A stretch of DNA of 64,000 nt from Anaeromicropila herbilytica (GCF_016591975.1 NZ_AP024169.1:3263001-3327000), one strand, 5' to 3'. Counted from the first letter of the stretch, positions 52,045 to 61,326 are shown. Made by a program: numbers and translations. Notes: generated from the letters alone by a model not told the origin.

Positions 52045-52140
52045 TACAAAACCTCATAATTCTTGTTGTTTCATTGTATTACAAATATTATGAGGTTATG
52101 TATATTATTCAATTTTTTCTAATATTTCTAATTCTTAATA

Positions 52141-54207
52141 TTATTGATTTACAGAGTCTTTGTTTGACTCCCCTTGATTTGTGTCTTCTGTTTGTCCTAA
52201 CTTGCCATTACTTTCTGGTACATCCCCACCACTTGTTTCACCATAAGTTTCTTCTTCTACATTATTTTTATTAGAACCAGTTGAATTTGAATCATTAGAA
52301 GTTTTCCCATTTTTTCCATTTGTTAAACTATTACTTACTTCCTTTTTATCATCGTTTGAACTATTATTCACTGCGTTTGTATTCGTATTACTATCTACTT
52401 TGCCTTTAGAATTACCTGTATCTTGACTAATACCAAGGAAAGGAATAATATCTTTTAATATTTCACCAGCAAGCTTTGTTGCAAATCCACTTTGATCTTG
52501 ACGATCTTGATTTAATTCGTCAATTGTTACATAGATTACTACTTCTGGATCATATGCTGGTGCTGCTCCTATAAAGGAAACTAAATAAGTACCACTACCT
52601 CTAGGAATTTTTTCTGCAGTACCAGTCTTGCCTCCAACTTGTACGCCCTTTACCTGCGCTCCCGTTGCAGTACCATCTTCTACTGTTGCATATAAATAAT
52701 CCTTCATTGTTTCTGAGGTTTTTTGAGAAACAGTCTCTTTTAATAAAGTTGCTCCAATATTTTTAACAGTGGCTCCTTTGTCATTCACAATTTGCTTCAC
52801 TAAATGAGGTTGATACAAATGACCTCCATTTACAATAGAAGAAAAAGCTGAAGCAATCTGTAGCATATTCACGCTGAAGTTCTGACCAAAGCTATTAGTT
52901 GCCAAATCAACAGTTCCCATATCTTTCAATTTATACAACAGACCACTTGTCTCTCCTGGTAGATCAATACCAGTCTTTTCACCCATACCAAATAACTGTT
53001 GGTAATTAGTAAAAATGTTTTTGCCTTCTTTTTTTGCAATTTCCATTAAAGCAACATTACATGAATGCATAATTGCTTCTTTTAAAGTTATTGTTCCATG
53101 TACATGGCTACATTTTATTCTTCTTCCACCAACCATTTTATATCCTGGGCAATGAAAGATCTCATTACCTGTTAATTTGCCTTCTTCTAATCCAGCTGAC
53201 ACGGTCATTGGTTTAAATGTGGAACCAGGCTCATAGGCATTACTAATCATTGTATTTCGCCAGATAGAACTAAGTGCTTCTGATTTCTTCTTATCAGACA
53301 TCTTGGCAATCTGTGACTTTGTATAAAATTTTTCTAGATTGGTAGGATTATTCAGATCAAACTCACCACTAGATGCCATGGCGTAAATCTCTCCATTATT
53401 TGGATTCATTACTAATACTGAAGTTCTTTTACTACCTATATCCTTTTGGAATTTGTTGATATGTTTTTCAACAAGATTCTGAATATTAGTGTCTAGCGTC
53501 GTCACTAGTGTATTACCATTCGTTGCTTCTTTAACATTTCTCTCTAACTTTAACTTTGAATCAAAATAACCGTACTCTCTACCATTATAGCCATTCAATT
53601 GACTATTATAATATTCTTCTAACCCCCAAGTACCAACATTTCCTGATCTTGTAAATCCCAGAACATGTGACGCTAATGAATTATAAGGGTATATTCTTTT
53701 ATACTCTTCTTCAAACCATACACCTTTTATTAATTTCTTTTTGTCTGCCTTTACTTTCTTGTTAAAGACTGTAACCTGATCATAGCTAAGTTCTTTTCGC
53801 ACTACAACATATTGACTGCTAGCCTTTTTAGATAAGATATCATCCAGCTCTTCTTTTGAAATATCAAAACTCTCTGTTAATGCTTTCTCAGTAGGGTTTC
53901 GATAGTCTTCTTTTGAAAGCATAGTTTTTGGATCTAGAACAAGATTGTATACCTTCTCATTTGTTGCCAACTCAGTTCCATTACGATCTAGTATTTTTCC
54001 CCTTTGGTAAGGAATCACAGAACTCACATATGTCTGCTGCGAAAGTACTCTCTTCTCGTATTTTTCTCCATCTTTTGTGTTGAGATAGACAAGTCTACCA
54101 ATTAATACCACTAAAAGAAGTATCATAATACAAAATACAAGCAAAAGACTTGCTTGCATTTTAGGAGTAAATTTTTTAATTTTGGATGCTTTTGTAATTT
54201 TTCTCAT
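52141..54207 (-). CDS. Class B penicillin-binding protein, PBP2B/FtsI-like
   Basis: A 688-residue transpeptidase: one membrane helix (about 20-42), dimerisation domain, and catalytic domain with STFK (329-332), SCN in IMHSCNVALMEI and KTGT in GGKTGTAEKIPRG. It has no PASTA domain. The last 90 residues are a disordered tail rich in S, N, D, K, E and G. This position between ftsL and spoVD matches Bacillus pbpB, the septal transpeptidase that pairs with FtsW. The start is the ATG at 54205-54207, six bases after GGGAG; a TTG two codons upstream is too close. Confidence 0.93.
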   Translation of the reverse strand: MRKITKASKIKKFTPKMQASLLLVFCIMILLLVVLIGRLVYLNTKDGEKYEKRVLSQQTYVSSVIPYQRGKILDRNGTELATNEKVYNLVLDPKTMLSKEDYRNPTEKALTESFDISKEELDDILSKKASSQYVVVRKELSYDQVTVFNKKVKADKKKLIKGVWFEEEYKRIYPYNSLASHVLGFTRSGNVGTWGLEEYYNSQLNGYNGREYGYFDSKLKLERNVKEATNGNTLVTTLDTNIQNLVEKHINKFQKDIGSKRTSVLVMNPNNGEIYAMASSGEFDLNNPTNLEKFYTKSQIAKMSDKKKSEALSSIWRNTMISNAYEPGSTFKPMTVSAGLEEGKLTGNEIFHCPGYKMVGGRRIKCSHVHGTITLKEAIMHSCNVALMEIAKKEGKNIFTNYQQLFGMGEKTGIDLPGETSGLLYKLKDMGTVDLATNSFGQNFSVNMLQIASAFSSIVNGGHLYQPHLVKQIVNDKGATVKNIGATLLKETVSQKTSETMKDYLYATVEDGTATGAQVKGVQVGGKTGTAEKIPRGSGTYLVSFIGAAPAYDPEVVIYVTIDELNQDRQDQSGFATKLAGEILKDIIPFLGISQDTGNSKGKVDSNTNTNAVNNSSNDDKKEVSNSLTNGKNGKTSNDSNSTGSNKNNVEEETYGETSGGDVPESNGKLGQTEDTNQGESNKDSVNQ

Positions 54208-54262
54208 ATACAACTCCCATCTATGTGATTCTCACATATGTTAAAAGGGATATAAAACCCAT

Positions 54263-54775
54263 TTACTGATTAATAATATCCTCAAGAATACTTGAATCGT
54301 CTGCTTCTGGAATATCTTTATTTTGTCTCACAAAATCATCCTGTGTTCGATTATATTTTACCACTTGATTTTCCTTTGGATGTACCATGCCAAGCTGCTT
54401 CGTAGCAATTTTATATATATTAGATAAGTCTACCGAAGAACTCATTCTTTGTTCTGTGGCATCATTCTTATCTTTTAAATCCAGTAACTCGCTTTGAACT
54501 GTCGCAACATTCTTATTCAATACTGTAAGATCATTTTGAACTCTAAGGTAGTCTATACATACAAATAATGTTACACCAATGGCAAACGTTAAAACAAGCA
54601 ACTGACCAACACTCATCATACGCACTTTCTTAGCTGGCCTTCTCTGTACTTGTCTTCCCTCTCTTGTTCTTCTTTCACTATATTCATCATTCGAATAATC
54701 TGGAACTACCGATAATCTTCTCGCATTATTTCCATCGATATAGTTAGATTCATAACGTTTTCTTGGTGCTTCCAT
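54263..54775 (-). CDS. ftsL: FtsL-like cell division protein
   Basis: A 170-residue bitopic protein. A basic cytoplasmic part with many R and K (TREGRQVQRRPAKKVRM) precedes one membrane helix at about 56-76. A coiled coil (about 80-115) and an acidic end (EADDSSILEDIINQ) follow. Sequence similarity among FtsL proteins is low, so the name depends on the layout and on the place between rsmH and the PBP gene. It would join DivIB and DivIC at the septum. The ATG follows AGAGGTGAG. Confidence 0.85.
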   Translation of the reverse strand: MEAPRKRYESNYIDGNNARRLSVVPDYSNDEYSERRTREGRQVQRRPAKKVRMMSVGQLLVLTFAIGVTLFVCIDYLRVQNDLTVLNKNVATVQSELLDLKDKNDATEQRMSSSVDLSNIYKIATKQLGMVHPKENQVVKYNRTQDDFVRQNKDIPEADDSSILEDIINQ

Positions 54776-54808
54776 GCTCTCACCTCTGCTTTCCTTGCAT
54801 ATTTCGTA

Positions 54809-55750
54809 TTATAAATCGTGTTTCTCAAACACTCTTAGTTTTGAACTTTTTGATCTACTATTCCATTCGATTTCTTCATCGCTTGGTAAGATTGGTTTTC
54901 TTGTAATTACCTTTCCTTTTGACTTGTTACCACACACACATACAGGAAAGTGAGGAGGGCATGTACAAGGATTTTCATTATTTTTAAATATTGTCTTTAC
55001 TATTCTATCTTCTAGTGAATGGAAAGTAATAATGCATATTCTTCCATCCTCGTTTAGCAAATCGATCATATCATTAAGTGTATTCTTTAATACATCAAGC
55101 TCTTTATTCAGCTCAATACGTATTGCCTGAAATGTTTTCTTAGCTGGATGTCCTGTTTTCATACGAACTTTCATAGGAATTGCAGCTTTTATTGCATCTA
55201 TAAGCTCATACGTAGTCTCAATTGGCTTCTCTTCGCGTACTCGAACAATGTGTTTTGCAATATTCTTCGCAAACTTGTCCTCACCATAATCACGAATGAT
55301 ACGGTATAATTCCTGTTCACTATAGTTATTTACAATATCTCTTGCTGTCAGTTCATTTCTAGTATCCATTCTCATGTCTAGTGGAGCATCTTCCTTATAT
55401 GAAAAACCTCTTTCGACTGTATCTAACTGATAAGAAGACACACCTAAATCTAAAACGATGCCATCTACCTTTTCAATTCCTAATTCGTGCAACACTTGCT
55501 TCATATTGCAATAATTGCTACGAACAATAGTAACTTTATCAAGATAACTGCTTAACCTTATTGTACTTGCTTGAATGGCTGCTTCATCTTGATCTATACC
55601 AATAAATCTGCCACCTTCTCCTAGTTGTTCACACACCTTTAGAGCATGTCCAGCTCCTCCTAGTGTACCATCCACATAGATACCATTCTCTTTTATATTT
55701 AAGTTATTAATTGTTTCTTCTAATAGTACTGATTTGTGTTCAAAGTTCAT
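54809..55750 (-). CDS. rsmH: 16S rRNA (cytosine(1402)-N(4))-methyltransferase RsmH
   Basis: A 313-residue methyltransferase, formerly MraW. The SAM-binding motif is VDGTLGGAGHA and further family segments are LDLGVSSYQLD, RGFSYKEDAPLDMRMD and ITFHSLEDRIVK. It modifies C1402 in the decoding centre of 16S rRNA. The ATG follows GGCAGGAG. The position right after mraZ is nearly universal. The cysteine cluster CTCPPHFPVCVCG near residue 275 is typical of the family's C-terminal part. Confidence 0.97.
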   Translation of the reverse strand: MNFEHKSVLLEETINNLNIKENGIYVDGTLGGAGHALKVCEQLGEGGRFIGIDQDEAAIQASTIRLSSYLDKVTIVRSNYCNMKQVLHELGIEKVDGIVLDLGVSSYQLDTVERGFSYKEDAPLDMRMDTRNELTARDIVNNYSEQELYRIIRDYGEDKFAKNIAKHIVRVREEKPIETTYELIDAIKAAIPMKVRMKTGHPAKKTFQAIRIELNKELDVLKNTLNDMIDLLNEDGRICIITFHSLEDRIVKTIFKNNENPCTCPPHFPVCVCGNKSKGKVITRKPILPSDEEIEWNSRSKSSKLRVFEKHDL

Positions 55751-55768
55751 ATTATTAACTCCTGCCTT

Positions 55769-56197
55769 CTAAAAACTTAGTCCGAAACTTGACATACGTT
55801 CCGCTATATCGTCAACATTATCAAATGTATTATTTGCATCCCAACGCTCTTTACTCCATACCTCGATTTTACTAAGTACACCTACAAAAACTACATCTTT
55901 CTCTAAACCTGCATGCTCTCTTAGCTTTGATGGAATAAGGATTCTTCCTTGCTTGTCCACTTCAAGATTCGCTGCTCCTGCCATAAAATAACGTTGTAAT
56001 TGTCTAGCTTCTTTATTTCCAGGTAAAGTCTTTAATTCGGTGATAAAGTTTTGCCATTCTTCATTAGGGTACACAAATAAACACCCATCTAAGCCTAGAG
56101 TCACTACGAATTCATCTCCAAGCGTTTCTCTAAACTTTGCAGGTACAATAATTCTGCCTTTGGTATCAATTGTATGATTATATTCACCCATGAACAT
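55769..56197 (-). CDS. mraZ: Transcriptional regulator MraZ
   Basis: A 142-residue protein with two SpoVT/AbrB-type DNA-binding halves: MGEYNHTIDTKGRIIVPAKFR and NLEVDKQGRILIPSKLREHAG. It is a ring-forming repressor of its own operon that binds GTGG-type repeats, five of which lie just upstream. The start is the ATG at 56195-56197 (MFMGEYNH), six bases after AGGTG; a GTG three codons earlier overlaps that site. It is the first gene of the division cluster. Confidence 0.97.
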   Translation of the reverse strand: MFMGEYNHTIDTKGRIIVPAKFRETLGDEFVVTLGLDGCLFVYPNEEWQNFITELKTLPGNKEARQLQRYFMAGAANLEVDKQGRILIPSKLREHAGLEKDVVFVGVLSKIEVWSKERWDANNTFDNVDDIAERMSSFGLSF

Positions 56198-56235
56198 TGG
56201 CATCACCTACTTTCGAGGTGGAATATGGCCACATT

Positions 56236-56282
56236 CACCACTTTTGTACCATTCACCACCACTTCTCACCACTTTGCACCAC
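56236..56282 (-). promoter_or_regulatory. MraZ operator repeats
   Basis: The hexamer GTGGTG (caccac on the plus strand) occurs at 56236-56241, 56254-56259, 56257-56262, 56267-56272 and 56277-56282. The last three are exactly 10 bp apart, as in known MraZ boxes. They lie just downstream of the promoter at 56293-56321. Confidence 0.88.
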
Positions 56283-56292
56283 TTATGGTGAT

Positions 56293-56321
56293 ATTTTATA
56301 ATAATCCTGGGAATAAATCAA
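56293..56321 (-). promoter_or_regulatory. Promoter of the mraZ division operon
   Basis: -35 TTGATT (56316-56321), spacer 17 bp, -10 TAAAAT (56293-56298). The expected start of transcription is near 56286, so the MraZ boxes begin at about +4. Nothing else was seen in the spacer between 56322 and 56535. Confidence 0.75.
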
Positions 56322-56535
56322 GTGGAAATAATGGTAAAAAACGTTATTATTCATTGTAAATCAAGCGTTCCAGGGATGTATACAAGATATAGTTAACCTT
56401 CATCGAAATAAACTATATTTAGTAATAAACAGAAGTATAGGTATTTAGTCCTATAACATGTTAAAGTATTTTTTTATTTGTCATTTTGTGGTTTTCTTTA
56501 AGGAATAATGACATATTTTAACCTTCTATTTCATA

Positions 56536-56590
56536 GTAAAAAGCCCTTATAAGTATGTGAAATATTTTACTATCATACTCATAAGGACTT
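56536..56590 (-). terminator. Intrinsic terminator of the 56647-58641 chemoreceptor
   Basis: A 17-bp stem with two mismatches: AAGCCCTTATAAGTATG (56541-56557) and CATACTCATAAGGACTT (56574-56590). On the minus strand it ends in GGGCUUUUUAC. It protects the mraZ promoter from read-through. Confidence 0.92.
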
Positions 56591-56646
56591 TCTATGAATT
56601 TTTTACAATTTATAAACATTCATAGGTATTGGTATTACCCATATTC

Positions 56647-58641
56647 CTATAATTTAAACTTGTTTACTTCATCAATCATTTCCTTTGTTAAAGTTCCTAA
56701 ATTAACAGCAGAATTCGCAACTTCTTCTGTTGAATAAGTAAGTTCTTGCATGGAGGAAGTAATCTCTTCTGAAGCAGCTGAACTTTCTTCTGAAATTGCA
56801 GATAAATCTTCAATATGAGATGCGATACGATCCGTTTCTTCATTAATATTTATTGCTGAATCATTAATATTTTCTATCTTTGGAATAACAGCTTCTATCG
56901 AATCAATAATACTATTGAAGGATTGAAGAGTTGTATCAATTACATTTGACTGTGTAGTAAATTCTTTACTTACATTATGCGAAATAGTTACCATAGCTTC
57001 ATTATCTGCATATATTGCAGTTATTAACTCTGTAATGTTGGCAACTGCGCCTTTCGTTTGTTCTGCAAGATGTCTTATTTCATCTGCCACTACTGCAAAT
57101 CCCTTTCCAGCTTCTCCAGCCCTTGCTGCTTCAATTGCAGCATTTAGCGCAAGAAGATTCGTCTGTTCTGAAACTGAATTAATTAGATTTGTAATATCAT
57201 GAATTTTGTCAATGTTTTCTGTCTGTTTCGTAATACCTGTCTCAAACTGACCAAAGGAACGATTCGTGTCTTCAACGGATACTGATAATTCTTTCATATT
57301 CTCATTACTTCTTGCAGCTAATTTAATGATTTCTTTTGCGTTCTCATCTACTTCTTTTACTTCTGATACAATCTTATCTATCTTAGTTGCAAATTCATTC
57401 ATACCATCTGTAATAGAAACCAAAGATTCTGACTGCGTTATCGTTCCTTTTGCAACTTCCTCAATTGTGTCAGCAACTACATTAGATGAAGCACTCATTT
57501 CTTCTGATACCGCTGAAAGACTAGCTGCATCTATATCAATTCGTTCGGAAGTATTTATCACTGACTTAAGCATATTTTTAACTGAATCTTGCATTATACC
57601 AACTGCATTTATCATTTGCCCAACTTCGTCTTTCATGTTTTTATCTTTGTCAGCAACAGTATTTGAAAAATCACCTTGAGACATTGGTAAGATATATCCT
57701 ATCGCTTTCTTTATATTGCGTGCGATTCTATCTGATACATAGAATACAGCAACCACGCCAATCATTAAAGAAATCAAAGCAATTACAATAATAAGTATTT
57801 GTAGTGTTCTTAATTCCGATAATATTTCTGATTTTTCGATTGCTACACCCATTGACCATGTTGTTCCTGGTACAGGTGTGAATGCCATCATCTTTGCTTT
57901 TCCATTATAAGTATAGAATCCTACCCCCGTCTCACCATTTACCATTCTCTTCTCAAGCTTAACTACTTCCTGTAAACTTGCATCTTTTTTCACATTCTCT
58001 AAGTCATTGTCTTGTTTTACTACTAAATCATGATTATAATGAGCAATCTTAATTCCAGTCTTTGATAGCATAAAAGCTCGTCCGGTTTTACCGATCGTTA
58101 TATCATCAACAATCTTACTAATATCGTTACCATCTTTAATTCCAGAAATAACTCCAACGATTTTTCCATCTACTTTAAGAGGCGTTGCAAATACCACCAC
58201 CATTTTTCCTTCTGTCTTACTCATTAATGGATCTGATACATTAGTCTCTCCTTTTAACGCTTTTTGAAAATATTCTCTGTCTGATATATTGGTACTTGTG
58301 TGATTACTCATTATTACATTACCATCTAAATCAGCAATACCCACTTTAATATAATTATGCCTTGTAATTACATCTTGAATGTTCGCCAATCTCGCTTCTG
58401 GAGATTGTTTAATATCTTTAATGCGTGTTAAATTTGCAATATTTTCAATTATTATCTTTTGCTCACTAATTCTAGCTTCCACAATCTTTGACGATTGTGA
58501 AACAACTGAACTCAAAGACAACTCTTGCGTTTTTTCAAGCGCATTATATGAAGTTATAAGAGCTGAGCTTGCCATTCCTCCAATTATTAGCATTATTATT
58601 ATAGAAGTAAATGCTATCATTTTGCTTCGAATGCTTTTCAT
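56647..58641 (-). CDS. Methyl-accepting chemotaxis protein
   Basis: A 664-residue chemoreceptor. Membrane helix 1 is at about 10-30 and helix 2 at about 282-304, with a Cache-type sensor domain between them (ADLDGNVIMSNHTS, ISDREYFQKALKGE). A HAMP domain is at about 305-360 and the signalling domain at about 370-655, with the tip EQTNLLALNAAIEAARAGEA. No C-terminal NWETF tether is seen. The ligand is not known; Cache domains of this type often bind amino acids or other small organic molecules. The ATG follows AAAGGATGG. A sigma-D promoter lies 120 bp upstream. Confidence 0.95.
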   Translation of the reverse strand: MKSIRSKMIAFTSIIIMLIIGGMASSALITSYNALEKTQELSLSSVVSQSSKIVEARISEQKIIIENIANLTRIKDIKQSPEARLANIQDVITRHNYIKVGIADLDGNVIMSNHTSTNISDREYFQKALKGETNVSDPLMSKTEGKMVVVFATPLKVDGKIVGVISGIKDGNDISKIVDDITIGKTGRAFMLSKTGIKIAHYNHDLVVKQDNDLENVKKDASLQEVVKLEKRMVNGETGVGFYTYNGKAKMMAFTPVPGTTWSMGVAIEKSEILSELRTLQILIIVIALISLMIGVVAVFYVSDRIARNIKKAIGYILPMSQGDFSNTVADKDKNMKDEVGQMINAVGIMQDSVKNMLKSVINTSERIDIDAASLSAVSEEMSASSNVVADTIEEVAKGTITQSESLVSITDGMNEFATKIDKIVSEVKEVDENAKEIIKLAARSNENMKELSVSVEDTNRSFGQFETGITKQTENIDKIHDITNLINSVSEQTNLLALNAAIEAARAGEAGKGFAVVADEIRHLAEQTKGAVANITELITAIYADNEAMVTISHNVSKEFTTQSNVIDTTLQSFNSIIDSIEAVIPKIENINDSAININEETDRIASHIEDLSAISEESSAASEEITSSMQELTYSTEEVANSAVNLGTLTKEMIDEVNKFKL

Positions 58642-58759
58642 TCAATATTCCATCCTTTCTTAATCGAGTTCCAAGTTACTGTTTGTTCATACCTGCTCAG
58701 CTATCTGTCCAATAGCGAGGCCCGTATATTATCTGTCCTCATATTATCTGTCTCTTTGT

Positions 58760-58787
58760 ATTTCGGCTTAATAGTATACTTATTTTA
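58760..58787 (-). promoter_or_regulatory. Sigma-D promoter of the 56647-58641 chemoreceptor
   Basis: TAAA at 58784-58787, a 16-bp spacer, and GCCGAAAT at 58760-58767 on the minus strand. This agrees with the flagellar consensus TAAA, N15-16, GCCGATAA at ten of twelve positions. It would be read by the SigD encoded at 1882-2649. Confidence 0.8.
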
Positions 58788-58873
58788 CTGTTACTTTCTT
58801 GTACAATTGTTAATGATTTCATTAAAAATAAATTTTGGATTCCATGTGTTCCTCCTGCACGGAGTGCTATTTA

Positions 58874-58907
58874 AATAATAGGAAAATCGGAGCAATTTCC
58901 TATTATT
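58874..58907. repeat. Inverted repeat behind the chemoreceptor terminator
   Basis: A perfect 12-bp stem, AATAATAGGAAA (58874-58885) and its complement (58896-58907). It directly follows the terminator of the upstream chemoreceptor gene, whose U tract it abuts. The rest of the 329-bp spacer has the sigma-D promoter and an isolated AGGAGG at 58851-58856 followed by a seven-codon reading frame. Confidence 0.7.
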
Positions 58908-58965
58908 AAAAAAAGACTCCTTATCAAAAGCCACCAATATGGCCTGTTACTTTGATAAAGAGTCT
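58908..58965 (-). terminator. Intrinsic terminator of the 58971-61064 chemoreceptor
   Basis: A stem of about 15 bp, GACTCCTTATCAAAAG (58915-58930) with CTTTGATAAAGAGTC (58950-58964), with a nested GGCC in the loop. On the minus strand it ends in a run of seven U. It starts six bases after the stop codon. Confidence 0.92.
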
Positions 58966-58970
58966 AGATA

Positions 58971-61064
58971 TTATTTAGAAAGCTTAAATTTATTTACTTC
59001 ATCTAACATTTCCTTAGTTCTTGCACCTAAGTTAACTGCAGAAGTCGCAACATCTTCGGAAGAACTATTAAGCTCTTCTGCTGATGCAGATATTTCTTCA
59101 CTCGAAGCAGAATTTTCTTGTGATATCGCTGAGATATCATCTATACTTCCCATTATGTCGTTCTTTTGAATGTTCATTTTCTCAGTGGCTGCATTAATAT
59201 TCTCAATCTTAGGAATTACAGCTTTTATCGATTCAATAATATTCTGGAAAGATTCAAGCGTTGTATCTATCACTACTGCTTGTTCAGAAAATTCATTACT
59301 TACTGCTTTGGTTGTCTGAATAATCACTTCATTTTCAGTATAAATATTATCAATCAGACTTGTAATATTAGAAACTGAAACTTTAGATTGTTCTGCTAAC
59401 TTTCTTATCTCATCAGCAACCACAGCAAATCCTTTTCCAGCTTCTCCAGCTCTTGCTGCCTCAATTGCTGCATTCAAAGCTAGTAGATTTGTTTGTTCTG
59501 AGATATTATTGATCAAACCAGTAATTTCATTAATCTGACTAATATTGGACCATAGTTTTTGAATTCCACTTTCAAAACTTGCAAAGGATTGATTTGTATT
59601 TTCAACTGATTTTGATAAATTATTAATATTGTGATTATTTTCTTCCGCTAAATTAATAAGAATTTGAGCACTTTGATCTACTTCATTCATTTCTCTTGTA
59701 ATATTTTCAACATTACCTGAGAACATATTCATACCATCTGCTATTGTAACCAATGCATCCGATTGAGATATTGTACCTTTCGCAACTTCCTGTATTGCAT
59801 CTGCAACCACAGTAGAGGAAGCACTCATTTGTTGTGATACAGCGGATAAACTTGTCGCATCCATATCTATTATTTTTGAATTATCAATTACCTTTTGTAA
59901 CATAGATCTAATGGACGACTGTGTTGCATGTACTGCTTGTAACATCTGTCCAACTTCATCCTTTAATTGTAGATGATTTGGATTTACCTCATTACTAAAA
60001 TCCCCATTAGCCATTGGTGTTATATATTCAATTGCCAATTTTATACTCTTAACAATTTTATCTGCAATAAGGAACATTATCACAATTGTTATTATTACTT
60101 CTATTAAAGCAGTTAAACATACTAAAAATTTCAGATGCGTTAAAGATGACAATACTTCTGATTGATCTGTTGCTACTCCAATCGACCATGAGGTACCCGT
60201 AACTGGAGCGTAAGCTAAAATCTTCTTTTTCCCACCATAAAGGTATTCGCCAACGCCTGTTTTACCAGCAACCATTTTCTTCTCAATAGTAACAAGTTGC
60301 TTTAACGAGCTATCTTTTTTAACATTTTCAAAATCATTGTCTTGATTTATTACTAAATCTGAATTATGATGAGCAATTGTTGTACCTTCACCATTTATCA
60401 TAAATGCTCTTCCAGTCTTACCAATTCTAATGTCATCTACCATCTGGCTAATTTCACTATTATCCTTTATCGCGGTTAGAACACCTACGATAGTACCATT
60501 ACTTGTTATTGGAGCAGCATATACAACAACCATTCGATTTTCAGTTTTACTCATTATTGGATCCGAAACGTTCGGTATTCCTCTCACTGCTTTTTTAAAA
60601 TACTCTCTATCCGATATATCTGCATCCATCTTAGTTGATAATACAACCTTACCACTAGTATCCGAAATTCCCATCTTTATATATCCATTTGCCACTATCT
60701 CATTCGCCAAACCTTCTAATTTCTCAGCTGGAGTTTTAGTTTGATCCTGAATTTGTGGTGACATTGCAATCTGTTGCACCTTAGATAACTGTTCACTTAT
60801 TCTAGCTTGAATAACTTTAGACGACTCTGTTACAATACCTTTAATCATTGTTTTTGATGTTGTCACTAAAGCATCTTGAGATGCTTTTAAAGAAAATAAT
60901 GCTAGAAATAATATTGACGCTACACCTAATAAAGATGCTGATAATATAATTTTTATTCTTATACTTCTTCGTTTTATATTTTTTTGTTTTACGTCTTTTT
61001 GTTTTACTTCCTTTTGTATTCCCTTCTTCATTTTTGTCTCATTTTTAGAGCTGTTATTCCTCAT
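58971..61064 (-). CDS. Methyl-accepting chemotaxis protein with basic N-terminal tail
   Basis: A 697-residue chemoreceptor, a paralogue of the one downstream. It has a lysine-rich cytoplasmic start of about 34 residues (KQKDVKQKNIKRRSIRIK), then membrane helix 1 (about 36-56), a Cache-type sensor domain (ISDTSGKVVLSTKM, ISDREYFKKAVRGI), helix 2 near 310-330, HAMP, and a signalling domain with the same tip EQTNLLALNAAIEAARAGEA. Sequence agreement with the neighbour is high through the signalling part and clear in the sensor part (IGKTGRAFM, MVVVYA versus MVVVFA). The ATG follows AGGAGG. Confidence 0.95.
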   Translation of the reverse strand: MRNNSSKNETKMKKGIQKEVKQKDVKQKNIKRRSIRIKIILSASLLGVASILFLALFSLKASQDALVTTSKTMIKGIVTESSKVIQARISEQLSKVQQIAMSPQIQDQTKTPAEKLEGLANEIVANGYIKMGISDTSGKVVLSTKMDADISDREYFKKAVRGIPNVSDPIMSKTENRMVVVYAAPITSNGTIVGVLTAIKDNSEISQMVDDIRIGKTGRAFMINGEGTTIAHHNSDLVINQDNDFENVKKDSSLKQLVTIEKKMVAGKTGVGEYLYGGKKKILAYAPVTGTSWSIGVATDQSEVLSSLTHLKFLVCLTALIEVIITIVIMFLIADKIVKSIKLAIEYITPMANGDFSNEVNPNHLQLKDEVGQMLQAVHATQSSIRSMLQKVIDNSKIIDMDATSLSAVSQQMSASSTVVADAIQEVAKGTISQSDALVTIADGMNMFSGNVENITREMNEVDQSAQILINLAEENNHNINNLSKSVENTNQSFASFESGIQKLWSNISQINEITGLINNISEQTNLLALNAAIEAARAGEAGKGFAVVADEIRKLAEQSKVSVSNITSLIDNIYTENEVIIQTTKAVSNEFSEQAVVIDTTLESFQNIIESIKAVIPKIENINAATEKMNIQKNDIMGSIDDISAISQENSASSEEISASAEELNSSSEDVATSAVNLGARTKEMLDEVNKFKLSK

Positions 61065-61181
61065 TTGTTACTATCCTCCTATTGCTTTTCTATACATTCC
61101 TCATTTGTTCTACCAAAATTTCTCTTTACAATTTGGTACAACGTATATAATAATATCACCTTCAATTTTAATTTTCAATTC

Positions 61182-61209
61182 TTTTAGGCTATTTTTCGAC
61201 ATTTTTCTA
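61182..61209 (-). promoter_or_regulatory. Weak sigma-D-like promoter of the 58971-61064 chemoreceptor
   Basis: TAGA at 61206-61209, a 16-bp spacer and GCCTAAAA at 61182-61189 on the minus strand, nine of twelve matches to the flagellar consensus. It is about 118 bp before the start codon, much like the neighbour's promoter. No better candidate was seen in this 295-bp spacer. Confidence 0.4.
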
Positions 61210-61280
61210 GTACTTTCTTCCTATATGTTATTTCTGTAAAATTATGCATATATATATCACTTAGTTTTATTGTAAAATGA

Positions 61281-61326
61281 AAGTAGAGTTCTATAATAAT
61301 CATATCATTATTATAGAACTCTACTT
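61281..61326 (-). terminator. Intrinsic terminator of lgt
   Basis: A perfect 20-bp stem, 61281-61300 with 61307-61326, and a 6-base loop. On the minus strand it is followed by UUUCAUUUUAC. It is the most stable hairpin of the window and lies 33 bp after the lgt stop. Confidence 0.9.
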
